Of a stretch of 64,000 nt of DNA, positions 24,633-33,403 are shown piece after piece; position 1 is the first letter of the stretch, and every line of letters starts with the position of its first letter. This DNA is from Pseudomonas fluorescens. GTDB taxonomy: Bacteria; Pseudomonadota; Gammaproteobacteria; Pseudomonadales; Pseudomonadaceae. The position numbers and the translations under genes were made by a program. Where the stretch lies: NCBI RefSeq assembly GCF_000802965.1, contig NZ_JSAK01000001.1, positions 124,001 to 188,000 on the forward strand, written 5' to 3'. The notes under the pieces were generated by a model. That model saw nothing but the letters and a program-made list of their open reading frames with translations, was not told the origin of the DNA and did no database searches.

Positions 24633-26045
24633 ATGAGTGGACAAAACTCGCATTCAGGCGAGCTGAAACGCGGCCTGAAAAATCGCCACATTCAATTGAT
24701 CGCCCTCGGTGGCGCGATTGGTACCGGTTTGTTCCTCGGCTCGGCCGGGGTACTGAAATCCGCCGGCCCGTCGATGATCCTCGGCTACGCCATTTGCGGC
24801 TTCATTGCCTTCATGATCATGCGCCAACTGGGCGAAATGATCGTCGAAGAGCCAGTGGCCGGTTCCTTCAGCCACTTCGCGCACAAATACTGGGGTGGTT
24901 TCGCCGGTTTCCTGTCGGGCTGGAACTGCTGGATTTTGTACATTCTGGTGGGCATGTCCGAGCTGACCGCAGTCGGCAAGTACATCCACTACTGGGCGCC
25001 GGACATCCCGACCTGGGCCAGCGCCGCTGCGTTCTTCGTGCTGATCAACGCGATCAACCTGGCCAACGTCAAAGTGTTTGGCGAAGCGGAGTTCTGGTTC
25101 GCGATCATCAAGGTCGTGGCGATTGTCGGGATGATTGGCCTGGGTAGCTACCTTCTGGTCAGCGGCAATGGCGGCCCGCAAGCGGCGGTCAGCAACCTGT
25201 GGACCCACGGCGGCTTTTTCCCGAACGGTGTCAGCGGTCTGGTGATGGCCATGGCGATCATCATGTTCTCCTTCGGCGGCCTGGAAATGCTCGGTTTCAC
25301 CGCAGCTGAAGCCGACAAGCCGAAAACCGTGATCCCGAAAGCGATCAACCAGGTGATCTACCGGATCCTGATTTTCTACATCGGCGCCCTGGTGATCCTG
25401 CTGTCGTTGACCCCATGGGACAGCCTGCTGACCACGTTGAACGCCTCCGGCGACTCCTACAGCGGCAGCCCGTTCGTGCAAGTGTTCTCGATGCTCGGCA
25501 GCAACACCGCCGCGCATATCCTTAACTTCGTGGTCCTGACGGCGGCGTTGTCGGTGTACAACAGCGGCACCTACTGCAACAGCCGTATGCTGCTGGGCAT
25601 GGCCGAACAGGGTGATGCGCCGAAAGCGCTGGCGAAGATCGACAAGCGCGGCGTGCCGGTGCGTTCGATCCTGGCCTCGGCTGCCGTGACACTGATCGCG
25701 GTACTGCTGAACTACCTGATCCCGCAACACGCGCTGGAACTGTTGATGTCGCTGGTCGTGGCCACCCTGGTGATCAACTGGGCGATGATCAGCTTCTCGC
25801 ACTTCAAGTTCCGCCAGCACATGAACAAGACCAAGCAGACGCCGCTGTTCAAGGCCCTGTGGTACCCCTACGGGAACTACGTTTGCCTGGCGTTCGTGGT
25901 GTTTATCCTTGGCGTGATGCTGTTGATTCCGGGGATCCAGATCTCGGTGTACGCGATTCCGGTGTGGGTCGTGTTCATGTGGGTTTGCTATGGCATCAAG
26001 AACAAGCGCAGTGCACAACGCGCCTTGCAGCCAGCAGTGGAATAA
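24633..26045 (+). CDS. aroP: Amino acid permease, aromatic (AroP-like)
   Basis: 470 residues of the APC/AAT family: LKRGLKNRHIQLIALGGAIGTGLFLGSAG in the first helix, GEMIVEEPVAGSFSHFA, FSFGGLEMLGFTAAEADKPKTVIPKAINQV, VYNSGTYCNSRMLLGMAEQGDAPKAL. About 12 membrane segments. The subfamily includes AroP, PheP and ProY; assignment to aromatic substrates rests on the PhhR-like operator upstream and the phh genes 2.6 kb away. Start at 24633 (SGQNSHSGELK...) because the upstream in-frame start at 24615 lacks a ribosome site. Confidence 0.85.
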   Translation: MSGQNSHSGELKRGLKNRHIQLIALGGAIGTGLFLGSAGVLKSAGPSMILGYAICGFIAFMIMRQLGEMIVEEPVAGSFSHFAHKYWGGFAGFLSGWNCWILYILVGMSELTAVGKYIHYWAPDIPTWASAAAFFVLINAINLANVKVFGEAEFWFAIIKVVAIVGMIGLGSYLLVSGNGGPQAAVSNLWTHGGFFPNGVSGLVMAMAIIMFSFGGLEMLGFTAAEADKPKTVIPKAINQVIYRILIFYIGALVILLSLTPWDSLLTTLNASGDSYSGSPFVQVFSMLGSNTAAHILNFVVLTAALSVYNSGTYCNSRMLLGMAEQGDAPKALAKIDKRGVPVRSILASAAVTLIAVLLNYLIPQHALELLMSLVVATLVINWAMISFSHFKFRQHMNKTKQTPLFKALWYPYGNYVCLAFVVFILGVMLLIPGIQISVYAIPVWVVFMWVCYGIKNKRSAQRALQPAVE

Positions 26046-26060
26046 CTTCACGCAGAATCA

Positions 26061-26093
26061 ACAAACCCGGCCAAGTGCCGGGTTTGTTGTTTT
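26061..26093 (+). terminator. Rho-independent terminator of aroP
   Basis: Perfect 11-bp stem ACAAACCCGGC (26061-26071) with its complement (26077-26087), 5-base loop, then TGTTTT. Sixteen bases after the aroP stop. Confidence 0.85.
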
Positions 26094-26105
26094 ACACACC
26101 ACCCC

Positions 26106-26192
26106 CTGTAGGAGCTGCCGAAGGCTGCGATCTTTTGATCTTGATCTTAAAAAGCAAGATCAAAAGATCGCAGCCTTCGGCAGCTCCTACAG
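26106..26192. repeat. REP pair between aroP and arfB
   Basis: Long inverted repeat, arms CTGTAGGAGCTGCCGAAGGC (from 26106) and the complement ending at 26192; like the one at 6951-7040 the stem continues into a GATC-rich centre, giving a nearly unbroken 40-bp hairpin. Confidence 0.9.
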
Positions 26193-26258
26193 TTGTGAGT
26201 CCGTATTTAGGTCCATCATTCGCGGTATCCTGCACGCTCTGAATACGGACGCTTTTCC

Positions 26259-26672
26259 ATGCTGGTGATTTCCAACAACGTGCATCTGCCGGATGCCGAG
26301 ATCGAGTTGACTGCCATTCGCGCCCAGGGCGCCGGTGGGCAGAACGTCAACAAGGTTTCCAGCGCTGTGCACCTGCGCTTCGACATTCCGGCCTCGTCCT
26401 TGCCCGACTTCTACAAGGAACGGCTGCTGGCGCTGCGCGACAGCCGCATCACCAGCGAAGGCGTGCTGATCATCAAGGCCCAGCAGTATCGGACCCAGGA
26501 ACAGAATCGTGCCGATGCGCTGGAACGTCTGACCGAGCTGATCCTCAGCGCCACCAAGGTCGAAAAGAAACGCCGCCCGACCAAACCGACGCTCGGCTCA
26601 AAGACCCGTCGACTCGAATCCAAAAGCAAACGCGGCAACATCAAGGCCGGGCGCGGCAAGGTGGATTTCTAA
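26259..26672 (+). CDS. arfB: Alternative ribosome-rescue factor ArfB (YaeJ)
   Basis: 137 residues with the catalytic GGQ loop (Gly26-Gly27-Gln28 in [22 protein letters not shown]) and a basic C-terminal tail ([35 protein letters not shown]) that enters the empty mRNA channel. ArfB hydrolyses peptidyl-tRNA on ribosomes stalled at mRNA ends, a backup to tmRNA. Length matches the family. Convergent with, and overlapping by 4 bases, the MFS gene. Confidence 0.95.
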   Translation: MLVISNNVHLPDAEIELTAIRAQGAGGQNVNKVSSAVHLRFDIPASSLPDFYKERLLALRDSRITSEGVLIIKAQQYRTQEQNRADALERLTELILSATKVEKKRRPTKPTLGSKTRRLESKSKRGNIKAGRGKVDF

Positions 26673-27868
26673 CGGGTTTGCCTGGCTTCGCGGTGTTTCG
26701 GAGCCTGGCGGTAAAGGTAGATGCAGAGGATCAAGCTGCTGACGGCAGCCAGCGCGGCGAACAGGAAAATCGACGCAAAGCCAAAGCCTGATGCAACCGC
26801 TCCCGCCAATGGCCCGGTGATCCCCAGCGACAAATCAATGAACAGCGAATAGGCGCCAACCGCCGCGCCACGGCTCGAAGCCGGAACCAGATTGACCGCT
26901 TCAACGCCAAGCGCCGGAAACACCAGCGAGAAGCCGAACCCACTGAGCGCCGCACCCGCCAGCGCCCAATGCGCGTCCGGCGCCAGCCACAGCAGCAACA
27001 ATCCCAGGGTTTCCACCGACAGGCAGGCGATCGCTACGCGAAAGCCGCCGAGGCGGTTGATCAGGTTGCCGAACAACAGCCGCGCACCAATGAAACTGGC
27101 GCCGAACAGGCTCAGGCACAGCACGGCGTTGTCCCAGTGCTGGGTGGCGTAATACAGGGTGATGAAGGTGGCGATGGTGCCGAAACCGATGGAACCCAAC
27201 GCCAGTCCGCAGCCGTGGGGCAGCACCCGCCCAAGCACGTGCATGAACGGCAAGCGCTCACCCACCACAATCGGCGCGGCGGTATTCGGCCAGGCCAGCA
27301 GCAAACCTAAAGCGGCCAGCAGCACAATGCTGACGCCCATGCTCCACAAGCCCATCTGACTGACCAGCAGCACGCCCAGCGGCGCACCGACCGCCAGCGC
27401 GCCGTAACTGGCGATGCCGTTCCACGAGATGACCTTGGCAGTGTTCGCTGCACCAACCCGGCCGATGCCCCAGCCAATCGAGCCGGAGCCCACCAGGCTT
27501 TCCGCGCTGCCAAGCACCAGACGGCCGATCAACAAGCTGATCAGGCTCAGCATCGGCAGGCTTTGGGTCCAGGCCGAAATCAGCATGAACACACCGCTCA
27601 AGCCGCAACCGGCCAGGCCATACATCACCGCCAGTTTGCTGCCCTTGTTGTCGATGATTTTCCCGGCGTACGGGCGGCTGAGCAGGGTGGCGAGGTATTG
27701 CACGCTGATCACCAGCCCGGCGATCACCGCACCAAATCCGAGTTCGCTGTGGACGTAGCCCGGCAGCACCGCCAGGGGAATGCCGATATTCAGGTAGCCG
27801 ATGAAGGTAAACAGAACGATGGAAACAACTTGCAGCGTGACCGCCAGGGGGCGCTGGTTTTCAGACAT
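26669..27868 (-). CDS. MFS transporter (YhhS/UPF0226-like)
   Basis: 399 residues with 12 predicted hydrophobic segments and MFS loop motifs: [21 protein letters not shown] (loop 2-3) and the intrahelical [20 protein letters not shown] block typical of the YhhS-like family. Substrate unknown; relatives are proton-driven efflux or sugar transporters. Single gene, no regulator adjacent. Confidence 0.85.
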   Translation of the reverse strand: MSENQRPLAVTLQVVSIVLFTFIGYLNIGIPLAVLPGYVHSELGFGAVIAGLVISVQYLATLLSRPYAGKIIDNKGSKLAVMYGLAGCGLSGVFMLISAWTQSLPMLSLISLLIGRLVLGSAESLVGSGSIGWGIGRVGAANTAKVISWNGIASYGALAVGAPLGVLLVSQMGLWSMGVSIVLLAALGLLLAWPNTAAPIVVGERLPFMHVLGRVLPHGCGLALGSIGFGTIATFITLYYATQHWDNAVLCLSLFGASFIGARLLFGNLINRLGGFRVAIACLSVETLGLLLLWLAPDAHWALAGAALSGFGFSLVFPALGVEAVNLVPASSRGAAVGAYSLFIDLSLGITGPLAGAVASGFGFASIFLFAALAAVSSLILCIYLYRQAPKHREARQTR

Positions 27869-27971
27869 GGGTAAAGGTCCACGGGAAAGCAGGATAGATA
27901 GGCTGCTTATGATAACGGCGTGAACGCGGGTGGGTTGTGAAAAAGTAAAACTATTTGCCGGACGGAATCAG

Positions 27972-28154
27972 TCAGGGCTTGGCAGGGGCGACCAGTTGCG
28001 TGGTGACCAGAGCGGCCAACGCATTTTCTTCACTGCCAAAGCGCGCCAGTAAAGCGGCTTGTTTCTCGGGGGAGAGGCGGTTCCAGATCTCGATCATTTT
28101 CTCGGCGGTGCCGATCAGGACGCTGGCTTGTGTTTCAGTGAAGTCATCGGTCAT
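27972..28154 (-). CDS. Small conserved-looking protein, unknown function
   Basis: 60 residues, MTDDFTETQASVLIGTAEKM, predicted mostly helical with the pattern IWNRLSPEKQAALLARFGSEENALAALV. GGGAG lies about eight bases before the ATG. Soluble, no signal peptide, no metal motif. I do not recognise a family; codon use fits the genome, which supports a real gene. Confidence 0.65.
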   Translation of the reverse strand: MTDDFTETQASVLIGTAEKMIEIWNRLSPEKQAALLARFGSEENALAALVTTQLVAPAKP

Positions 28155-28228
28155 GGGGTGGGCTCCCGGTTCAGGCGGTGTGGAAAGCGCATGTTAGCGC
28201 TTTCCACACGGTCTGTACGGCAGGTGTT

Positions 28229-28360
28229 TCAGTCTTCGCTGTCAGCCTGGCGGCTGTCAGGTGCTTCTTTGGGCTCGGGCTGTTGGGCGCCGGCTTGTTG
28301 CGTGGTCGTCTGCTCAGGTTCGTGCAGGCTTGGGAAGGGGAGATTAGGAATCTCGTGCAT
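28229..28360 (-). CDS. 43-residue Pro/Gln/Glu-rich small protein
   Basis: ATG at 28360 with a GAGGAG ribosome site eight bases upstream; reads MHEIPNLPFPSLHEPEQTTT and ends QADSED-stop. It is strongly hydrophilic and probably disordered. It lies 74 bases upstream of, and on the same strand as, the 60-residue gene, so the two may form one transcript. Function unknown. Confidence 0.5.
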   Translation of the reverse strand: MHEIPNLPFPSLHEPEQTTTQQAGAQQPEPKEAPDSRQADSED

Positions 28361-28513
28361 AGTCGCGCTCCTCGCTAAGTCTGTTGATAGATCTGGTAGA
28401 TCCGCGCTTTAAAAAAGCCTGGGCAGGATACAGCAGGAGAAATGACAAATAGACTTTTATATCCATTTGTTTCGACGGATGGGGTTGTATAGACAGGTTT
28501 GTTGCAGAAAAGC

Positions 28514-28662
28514 AAAGATCGCTGCCTGCGGCAGCTCCTACATGGGATCGGTGTTAATCCTGTAGGAGCTGCCGCAGGCTGCGATCTTTTAAGCGGAGTG
28601 TCATTCGACGTTGATGTCGACTGATGAACCGCTATCGCGAGCAAGCTTGCTCCTACAGGGGA
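28514..28662. repeat. REP pair plus a single REP upstream of phhC end
   Basis: Arms 28514-28542 and 28561-28589 are reverse complements with one mismatch (GTAGGAGCTGCCGCAGGCTGC type); about 35 bases further a lone REP of the other type (ATCGCGAGCAAGCTTGCTCC) ends at about 28660. Together they fill the gap between the small-protein genes and the 3' end of phhC. Nothing else is seen in 28361-28675. Confidence 0.88.
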
Positions 28663-28675
28663 GTGGTGCTGCTGG

Positions 28676-29869
28676 TTATTTGCAGACTTCGGCAATCGCC
28701 TCGGCCAACAAATCCAGGCGCGTCGCGTCAATCCCCGCCACGTTTGCCCGGCCGGAGCTGACCATGTACACGCTGTGGTGGTCCCGCAGGTTTTTCACTT
28801 GCTCCGGCGTCAGCCCGGTGTAGGAAAACATTCCGCGTTGTACTCCAATATGCGCAAAACGCTCGCGCAAACCGTGAGGCTCCAGCGCTTCCACCAAACC
28901 GCTGCGCAGTTGGGCGATGCGCAGACGCATGGTTTCCACTTCGTCGGCCCAAAGGCTTTTCAGCTCCGGGTCGCCGAGGATGGTTGCCACCACGGCGGCG
29001 CCGTGATCCGGTGGTGTCGACCACAGGTTACGGGCGATGTTGGCCAGTTGGCTGCGGATGTCGGTCAGCTTGTCGGCGCTTTTCGCGCAGACAATCAGCG
29101 CGCCGGTGCGGTCGCGGTAGAGGCCGAAGTTTTTCGAGCAGGAACTGGTGATCAATACTTCCGGCAACTCGGCGGCGAACAACCGGGTCGACCAGGCGTC
29201 CTGTTCCAGGCCATCGCCGAAGCCCTGGTAGGCGAAGTCGATCAGTGGCAAGAGTTCACGCTGACGCACCACGTCCAGTACCCGGCGCCAATCGTCGTGG
29301 GACAGATCGAAACCGGTCGGGTTGTGGCAGCAGGCGTGCAACAACACCACGTCGCCCTTGGGGGCTTCATTGAGCACCGCGAGCATCGCTTCGACGTCGA
29401 GGCGGTTGTCACTGCCCACGTACGGGTAGTGGCTGACCTTGACCTTGGCTGCCGCGAAAATGGTTTCGTGGATTGGCCAGGTCGGGTTGCTCAACCACAC
29501 GCCACGGCCCGGCAGGCACTGGGCGATGAAGTCCGCGCTGAGGCGCAACGCGCCAGTGCCGCCCGGAGTCTGGGTGGCGCCTGCGCGTTGTTCGCTGATC
29601 AGCTTCGAGTCGGCGCCGAGCACCAGCTCACTGATGACCTTACCGAAAGCCGCGTCGCCATGACCGCCGATGTAGGTCTTGGTGGTCTGACGATCCACCA
29701 GTCGCGCCTCGGCGAGTTTCACCGCCTGGGGAATCGAAGTCAGCCCTTGGGCGTCTTTATAGACACCCACGCCGAGGTCGAATTTGCGCGGGTTCGGGTC
29801 CTGCGCATAGGCCTCCATCAGGCCGAGGATCGGGTCGCCGGGCACCCGGCCGATGGCGTCGAAATGCAT
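28676..29869 (-). CDS. phhC: Aromatic amino acid aminotransferase
   Basis: 397 residues, class I aminotransferase of the AspC/TyrB branch: YIGGHGDAAFGK, LHACCHNPTGFDLS, and PLP lysine Lys246 in TSSCSKNFGLYRDRTGAL; the conserved Arg near the end binds the carboxylate. Following phhB and phhA it is PhhC/TyrB, which transaminates tyrosine to 4-hydroxyphenylpyruvate. Its ATG overlaps the phhB stop by one base, so it belongs to the phhABC operon. Confidence 0.93.
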   Translation of the reverse strand: MHFDAIGRVPGDPILGLMEAYAQDPNPRKFDLGVGVYKDAQGLTSIPQAVKLAEARLVDRQTTKTYIGGHGDAAFGKVISELVLGADSKLISEQRAGATQTPGGTGALRLSADFIAQCLPGRGVWLSNPTWPIHETIFAAAKVKVSHYPYVGSDNRLDVEAMLAVLNEAPKGDVVLLHACCHNPTGFDLSHDDWRRVLDVVRQRELLPLIDFAYQGFGDGLEQDAWSTRLFAAELPEVLITSSCSKNFGLYRDRTGALIVCAKSADKLTDIRSQLANIARNLWSTPPDHGAAVVATILGDPELKSLWADEVETMRLRIAQLRSGLVEALEPHGLRERFAHIGVQRGMFSYTGLTPEQVKNLRDHHSVYMVSSGRANVAGIDATRLDLLAEAIAEVCK

Positions 29870-30225
29870 TACTTGCGGCCCTCGGCGTCCTTGGCCACTT
29901 CGTCAGTGCGCGCGGCCATGATGAAGTCGTTGCGGTGCAGGCCCTTGATCGAGTGGCTCCACCAGGTCACGGTGACTTTGCCCCACTCGGTCAGCAGGCC
30001 TGGGTGGTGACCTTCGGCCTCGGAGATTTCACCGACGGCGTTGGTGAACGCCAGGGCGTGCTTGAAGTTTTTGAACAGGAAGACTTTTTCCAGCTGCATG
30101 ATGCTGTCGCGAACTTCGATGTTCCAGTCCGGGATCTGCTTGATCAGTACCGGCAGCTCTTCGTCGCTGACTTGTGGAGCATCGGCGCGGCAGGCTTCGC
30201 AGTGGGCTTGGTTCAATGTGGACAT
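29869..30225 (-). CDS. phhB: Pterin-4a-carbinolamine dehydratase
   Basis: 118 residues with the PCD signature: [27 protein letters not shown]-type core, [32 protein letters not shown] (His-His-Pro active site). It regenerates the pterin cofactor after phenylalanine hydroxylation. It has a GGAA-type ribosome site and sits 104 bases after phhA in the same operon. Confidence 0.96.
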   Translation of the reverse strand: MSTLNQAHCEACRADAPQVSDEELPVLIKQIPDWNIEVRDSIMQLEKVFLFKNFKHALAFTNAVGEISEAEGHHPGLLTEWGKVTVTWWSHSIKGLHRNDFIMAARTDEVAKDAEGRK

Positions 30226-30329
30226 GATGAATTCCTGAAATCGAATAAATGGAAATCGGCCGTCAGTGGCACCACGCTAAAGCAAAGCGATGGTTCCTGA
30301 CAGACTCACTTGATCTTAAAAGTCGCGGA

Positions 30330-31121
30330 TCACGCTGCTTTTGGTTTTGGCGGAAACTTGGGTGTGTGCAGACCCATCTGCATCGCTTGCTTGACCATGC
30401 CCATGATGTCTTCGTGGGCCAGGTCGAACAGGCGCTTGAGGTTCGGCAGCGCGAAATACAGGGGTTGCAGGATGTCGATGCGGTACGGCGTGCGCATGCA
30501 TTCCAGCGGATCGAATGCTTGATGTTCAGGCTCATCCGACAGGCAATAAACGGTTTCTTTCGGTGAAGACAGAATGCCGCCGCCGTAGATGCGCTGGCCT
30601 TGCGGGGTATCGACCAGGCCGAACTCGATGGTCATCCAGTACAGGCGCGCCAGATACACGCGTTCTTCCTTGGAAGCCTGTAGGCCAAGTTTGCCGTAGG
30701 TGTGGGTAAATTCGGCGAACCAAGGGTTGGTCAGCAGCGGACAGTGGCCGAAGATCTCGTGGAAAATATCCGGCTCTTGCAGGTAATCCAGCTCTTCGCG
30801 GGTACGAATAAAGGTGGCTACTGGAAACTGCTTGCTGGCGAGCAATTCAAAAAAGGTCTGGAAGGGGATCAGCGCCGGCACGCGGGCGACCTGCCAACCG
30901 GTGGTTTCACCGAGGACCTTGTTGATCTCGCCCAGTTGCGGAATGCGGTCGTGGGGCAGACCGAGTTTTTCGATACCGTCCAGGTACTCCTGGCACGCAC
31001 GCCCTTCGATCACTTTCAGTTGGCGAGTGATCAGCGTGTTCCACACCGCGTGTTCTTCGGCGGGGTAGTCGATAAAACCTTGCGCATCGGGCTCGCGAGC
31101 CACGTATTGCGTCTGCTTCAT
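30330..31121 (-). CDS. phhA: Phenylalanine-4-hydroxylase
   Basis: 263 residues, single catalytic domain as in bacterial enzymes. Iron ligands His121 and His126 (PDIFHEIFGHCPLL) and Glu166 (YWMTIEFGLV). Uses tetrahydropterin and O2 to make tyrosine from phenylalanine. First gene of phhABC; a PhhR-type palindrome lies about 120 bases upstream, and GAGAGCAGC precedes the ATG. Confidence 0.97.
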   Translation of the reverse strand: MKQTQYVAREPDAQGFIDYPAEEHAVWNTLITRQLKVIEGRACQEYLDGIEKLGLPHDRIPQLGEINKVLGETTGWQVARVPALIPFQTFFELLASKQFPVATFIRTREELDYLQEPDIFHEIFGHCPLLTNPWFAEFTHTYGKLGLQASKEERVYLARLYWMTIEFGLVDTPQGQRIYGGGILSSPKETVYCLSDEPEHQAFDPLECMRTPYRIDILQPLYFALPNLKRLFDLAHEDIMGMVKQAMQMGLHTPKFPPKPKAA

Positions 31122-31239
31122 GCTGCTCTCCTGCTAAGGGATTTCGTTCTTGTTATGTGCTGCTATGGACCTAGAAATAACCCAAGGATTGCAGTGTTGC
31201 AGCAAGCGGTACGCGCAACGCGTAGGAAAAATCCACGAT

Positions 31240-31263
31240 ATTCGTAAAGTTTTCGTTACGAAT
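31240..31263. promoter_or_regulatory. PhhR/TyrR-type operator between phhA and phhR
   Basis: Palindrome ATTCGTAA-N8-TTACGAAT (TTCGTAAA-N6-GTTACGAA in TyrR-box alignment). It lies in the divergent phhA-phhR region, placed to activate phhA and possibly to autoregulate phhR, and matches the aroP site at 23944. Confidence 0.8.
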
Positions 31264-31298
31264 CGGCAGCCGTCGCGTGGTTGCTGAGATTTGCGGGT

Positions 31299-31326
31299 TT
31301 GAAAAGCGCTATGGCTGTCACATAAT
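31299..31326 (+). promoter_or_regulatory. Putative sigma-70 promoter of phhR
   Basis: TTGAAA (31299-31304), 16-base spacer, CATAAT (31321-31326). Points towards phhR; the PhhR palindrome lies 36 bases upstream of the -35. Confidence 0.55.
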
Positions 31327-31372
31327 CTTGACGACTATCTGAGCGCTTAATCAGAAAAGTCGAGCGCTAACC

Positions 31373-31464
31373 CTGTGGGAGCCAGCCTGCTGGCGATAGC
31401 GGTGTGTCATTCGACATCAACATCGACTGATGCGACGTCATCGCCAGCAGGCCGGCTCCCACAG
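31373..31464. repeat. REP pair in the phhR leader
   Basis: Arms CTGTGGGAGCCAGCCTGCTG (from 31373) and CAGCAGGCCGGCTCCCACAG (ending 31464) are inverted around a ~50-base spacer. It lies between the putative phhR promoter and the phhR start, so it would be transcribed in the 5' leader. Confidence 0.88.
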
Positions 31465-31492
31465 GTCAATCATCGTTTATCAGGTGTTTCAT

Positions 31493-33052
31493 ATGCGTAT
31501 CAAAGTCCACTGCCAGAACCGCATCGGCATCCTGCGCGACATTCTCAACCTGCTGGTGGAATACGGCATCAACGTCGCGCGTGGCGAGGTGGGCGGCGAG
31601 CATGGCAATGCGATTTACCTCCACTGTCCGAACCTGATCAACATTCAGTTCCAAGCGTTGCGTCCGAAATTCGAGGCAATTACCGGAGTCTTTGGCGTCA
31701 AGCGCGTAGGACTCATGCCCAGCGAGCGTCGGCATATGGAGCTCAACGCCTTGCTCGGCGCACTGGAGTTTCCGGTGCTGTCGATCGACATGGGGGGCTC
31801 CATCGTCGCGGCCAACCGTGCGGCGGCGCAGTTGCTGGGTGTTCGGGTCGATGAAGTGCCGGGGATTCCGCTGTCGCGGTACGCCGAGGATTTCGACTTG
31901 CCGGAATTGGTCCGTGCCAACAAATCGCGGATCAACGGGCTGCGGGTCAAGGTCAAGGGCGACGTGTTTCTGGCCGATATCGCCCCTCTGCAATCGGAGC
32001 ATGACGACAGCGAAGCCATGGCCGGCGCGGTGCTGACGCTGCATCGCGCCGACCGCGTGGGCGAGCGCATCTATAACGTACGCAAGCAGGAATTGCGCGG
32101 ATTCGACAGCATCTTCCAGAGTTCGAAAGTGATGGCGGCGGTGGTCCGTGAAGCACGGCGCATGGCCCCGCTCGACGCGCCACTATTGATAGAAGGCGAA
32201 ACCGGCACCGGTAAAGAGCTGTTGGCGCGAGCCTGCCACTTGGCCAGTCCGCGTGGGCAGTCACCGTTGATGGCGCTCAATTGCGCCGGCTTGCCGGAGT
32301 CCATGGCCGAGACTGAACTGTTCGGCTACGGCCCGGGCGCCTTCGAAGGGGCGCGGGCTGAAGGCAAGCTCGGGCTGCTGGAGCTGACGGCGGGCGGTAC
32401 GCTGTTTCTCGATGGCGTCGGGGAAATGAGCCCGCGCTTGCAGGTGAAATTGCTGCGCTTCTTGCAGGACGGCTGCTTCCGTCGTGTAGGCAGTGATGAA
32501 GAGGTTTATCTGGATGTTCGGGTGATCTGCGCGACCCAGGTCGATCTGTCCGAGTTGTGCGCCCGTGGCGAGTTTCGCCAGGATCTGTATCACCGCTTGA
32601 ACGTGTTGTCGCTGCACATCCCGCCGCTGCGCGAATGCCTCGACGGGTTGACGCCGCTGGTGGGGCACTTCCTCGATCAGGCCAGTCGGCAGATCGGTTG
32701 CCCGCTGCCGAAACTTGCACCGGCGGCCATGGACCGGCTCAGTCATTACCATTGGCCGGGCAACGTGCGGCAGCTTGAGAACGTGCTGTTCCAGGCGGTT
32801 TCACTGTGTGAGGGCGGGACGGTCAAGGCCGAGCACATTCGATTGCCGGACTACGGCGTGCGTCAGCCGCTTGGCGATTTTTCCCTGGAGGGTAGATTGG
32901 ACGAAATCGTCGGGCGCTTCGAGAAAGCGGTGCTGGAGCGCTTGTATTCCGAACATCCTAGCAGTCGGCAACTGGGTAAGCGGTTGGGGGTTTCGCATAC
33001 GACCATTGCCAATAAGCTGCGCGATTATGAGGTGGGCAAGGACAGCACTTGA
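31493..33052 (+). CDS. phhR: TyrR-family transcriptional regulator PhhR
   Basis: 519 residues: N-terminal ACT domain ~1-75 (CQNRIGILRDILNLLVEYGINVARGEV), PAS ~80-190, AAA+ domain with Walker A GETGTGKE (235-242), a C-terminal Fis-type HTH (RQLGKRLGVSHTTIANKLRDYEVG). The sigma-54 contact loop GAFTGA is replaced by GAFEGA (282-287), as expected for TyrR proteins that work with sigma-70. Start at 31493 because the ACT domain begins there; an in-frame start at 31430 lies in the REP. Responds to aromatic amino acids. Confidence 0.95.
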   Translation: MRIKVHCQNRIGILRDILNLLVEYGINVARGEVGGEHGNAIYLHCPNLINIQFQALRPKFEAITGVFGVKRVGLMPSERRHMELNALLGALEFPVLSIDMGGSIVAANRAAAQLLGVRVDEVPGIPLSRYAEDFDLPELVRANKSRINGLRVKVKGDVFLADIAPLQSEHDDSEAMAGAVLTLHRADRVGERIYNVRKQELRGFDSIFQSSKVMAAVVREARRMAPLDAPLLIEGETGTGKELLARACHLASPRGQSPLMALNCAGLPESMAETELFGYGPGAFEGARAEGKLGLLELTAGGTLFLDGVGEMSPRLQVKLLRFLQDGCFRRVGSDEEVYLDVRVICATQVDLSELCARGEFRQDLYHRLNVLSLHIPPLRECLDGLTPLVGHFLDQASRQIGCPLPKLAPAAMDRLSHYHWPGNVRQLENVLFQAVSLCEGGTVKAEHIRLPDYGVRQPLGDFSLEGRLDEIVGRFEKAVLERLYSEHPSSRQLGKRLGVSHTTIANKLRDYEVGKDST

Positions 33053-33192
33053 CCCTGTGGTGAGGGAGCTTGCTCCCGCTCGGGCGCGAAGCGGCCGCAA
33101 AGAGAGCCTGCGCGATCTGCCAGTTGAAATTCGGTCAGCCATTTTGGGGCTGCTTTGCAGCCCAGCGGGAGCAAGCTCCCTCGCCACAGGTG
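33053..33192. repeat. REP-like inverted repeat after phhR
   Basis: Arms GGGAGCTTGCTCCCGCT (33065 region) and GCGGGAGCAAGCTCCC (ending about 33181), both flanked by CCTGTGG/CCACAGG, spaced by ~80 bases. A third REP subtype, common at P. fluorescens gene ends. The rest of 33193-33403 has only the sigma-54 site listed next. Confidence 0.85.
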
Positions 33193-33330
33193 TTTGTGTT
33201 GCTGCAACAGGTCAAGCCTTGCCACTTAACGGCATAACACCGCCGGTTTTTCGTCTCTGATACAAATCCTCTACACCCCCTCAATCTCCCAAGTCCTTTG
33301 TTTACCGGGCCCAGCGCGGCCAAAAACAAG

Positions 33331-33348
33331 TTGGTCTGCAAATTGCTT
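33331..33348 (+). promoter_or_regulatory. Sigma-54 promoter of the flgFGHIJKL operon
   Basis: TTGGTCTGCAAATTGCTT: GG (33333-33334) and GC (33345-33346) separated by exactly 10 bases, with TTGCTT at -12. About 45 bases lie between the expected transcription start and flgF. In P. aeruginosa the flg late rod/hook genes are RpoN- and FleR-dependent. Confidence 0.7.
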
Positions 33349-33403
33349 ATGCCTCGTCAGTACAGCAGTGGGCGGCAAACGTCCGGCAGGCAGAGGAAAG
33401 ATT

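Noticed and set aside
24654-26051. 465-codon minus-strand frame opposite aroP, and similar long antisense frames opposite scpA/scpB and rluB
   Set aside because: His/Arg/Gln-rich translations without family resemblance; explained by third-position GC bias of the real genes.
421-33192. CRISPR array
   Set aside because: The repeated units are palindromic REP pairs scattered singly between genes, not regularly spaced direct repeats with unique spacers; no cas genes.
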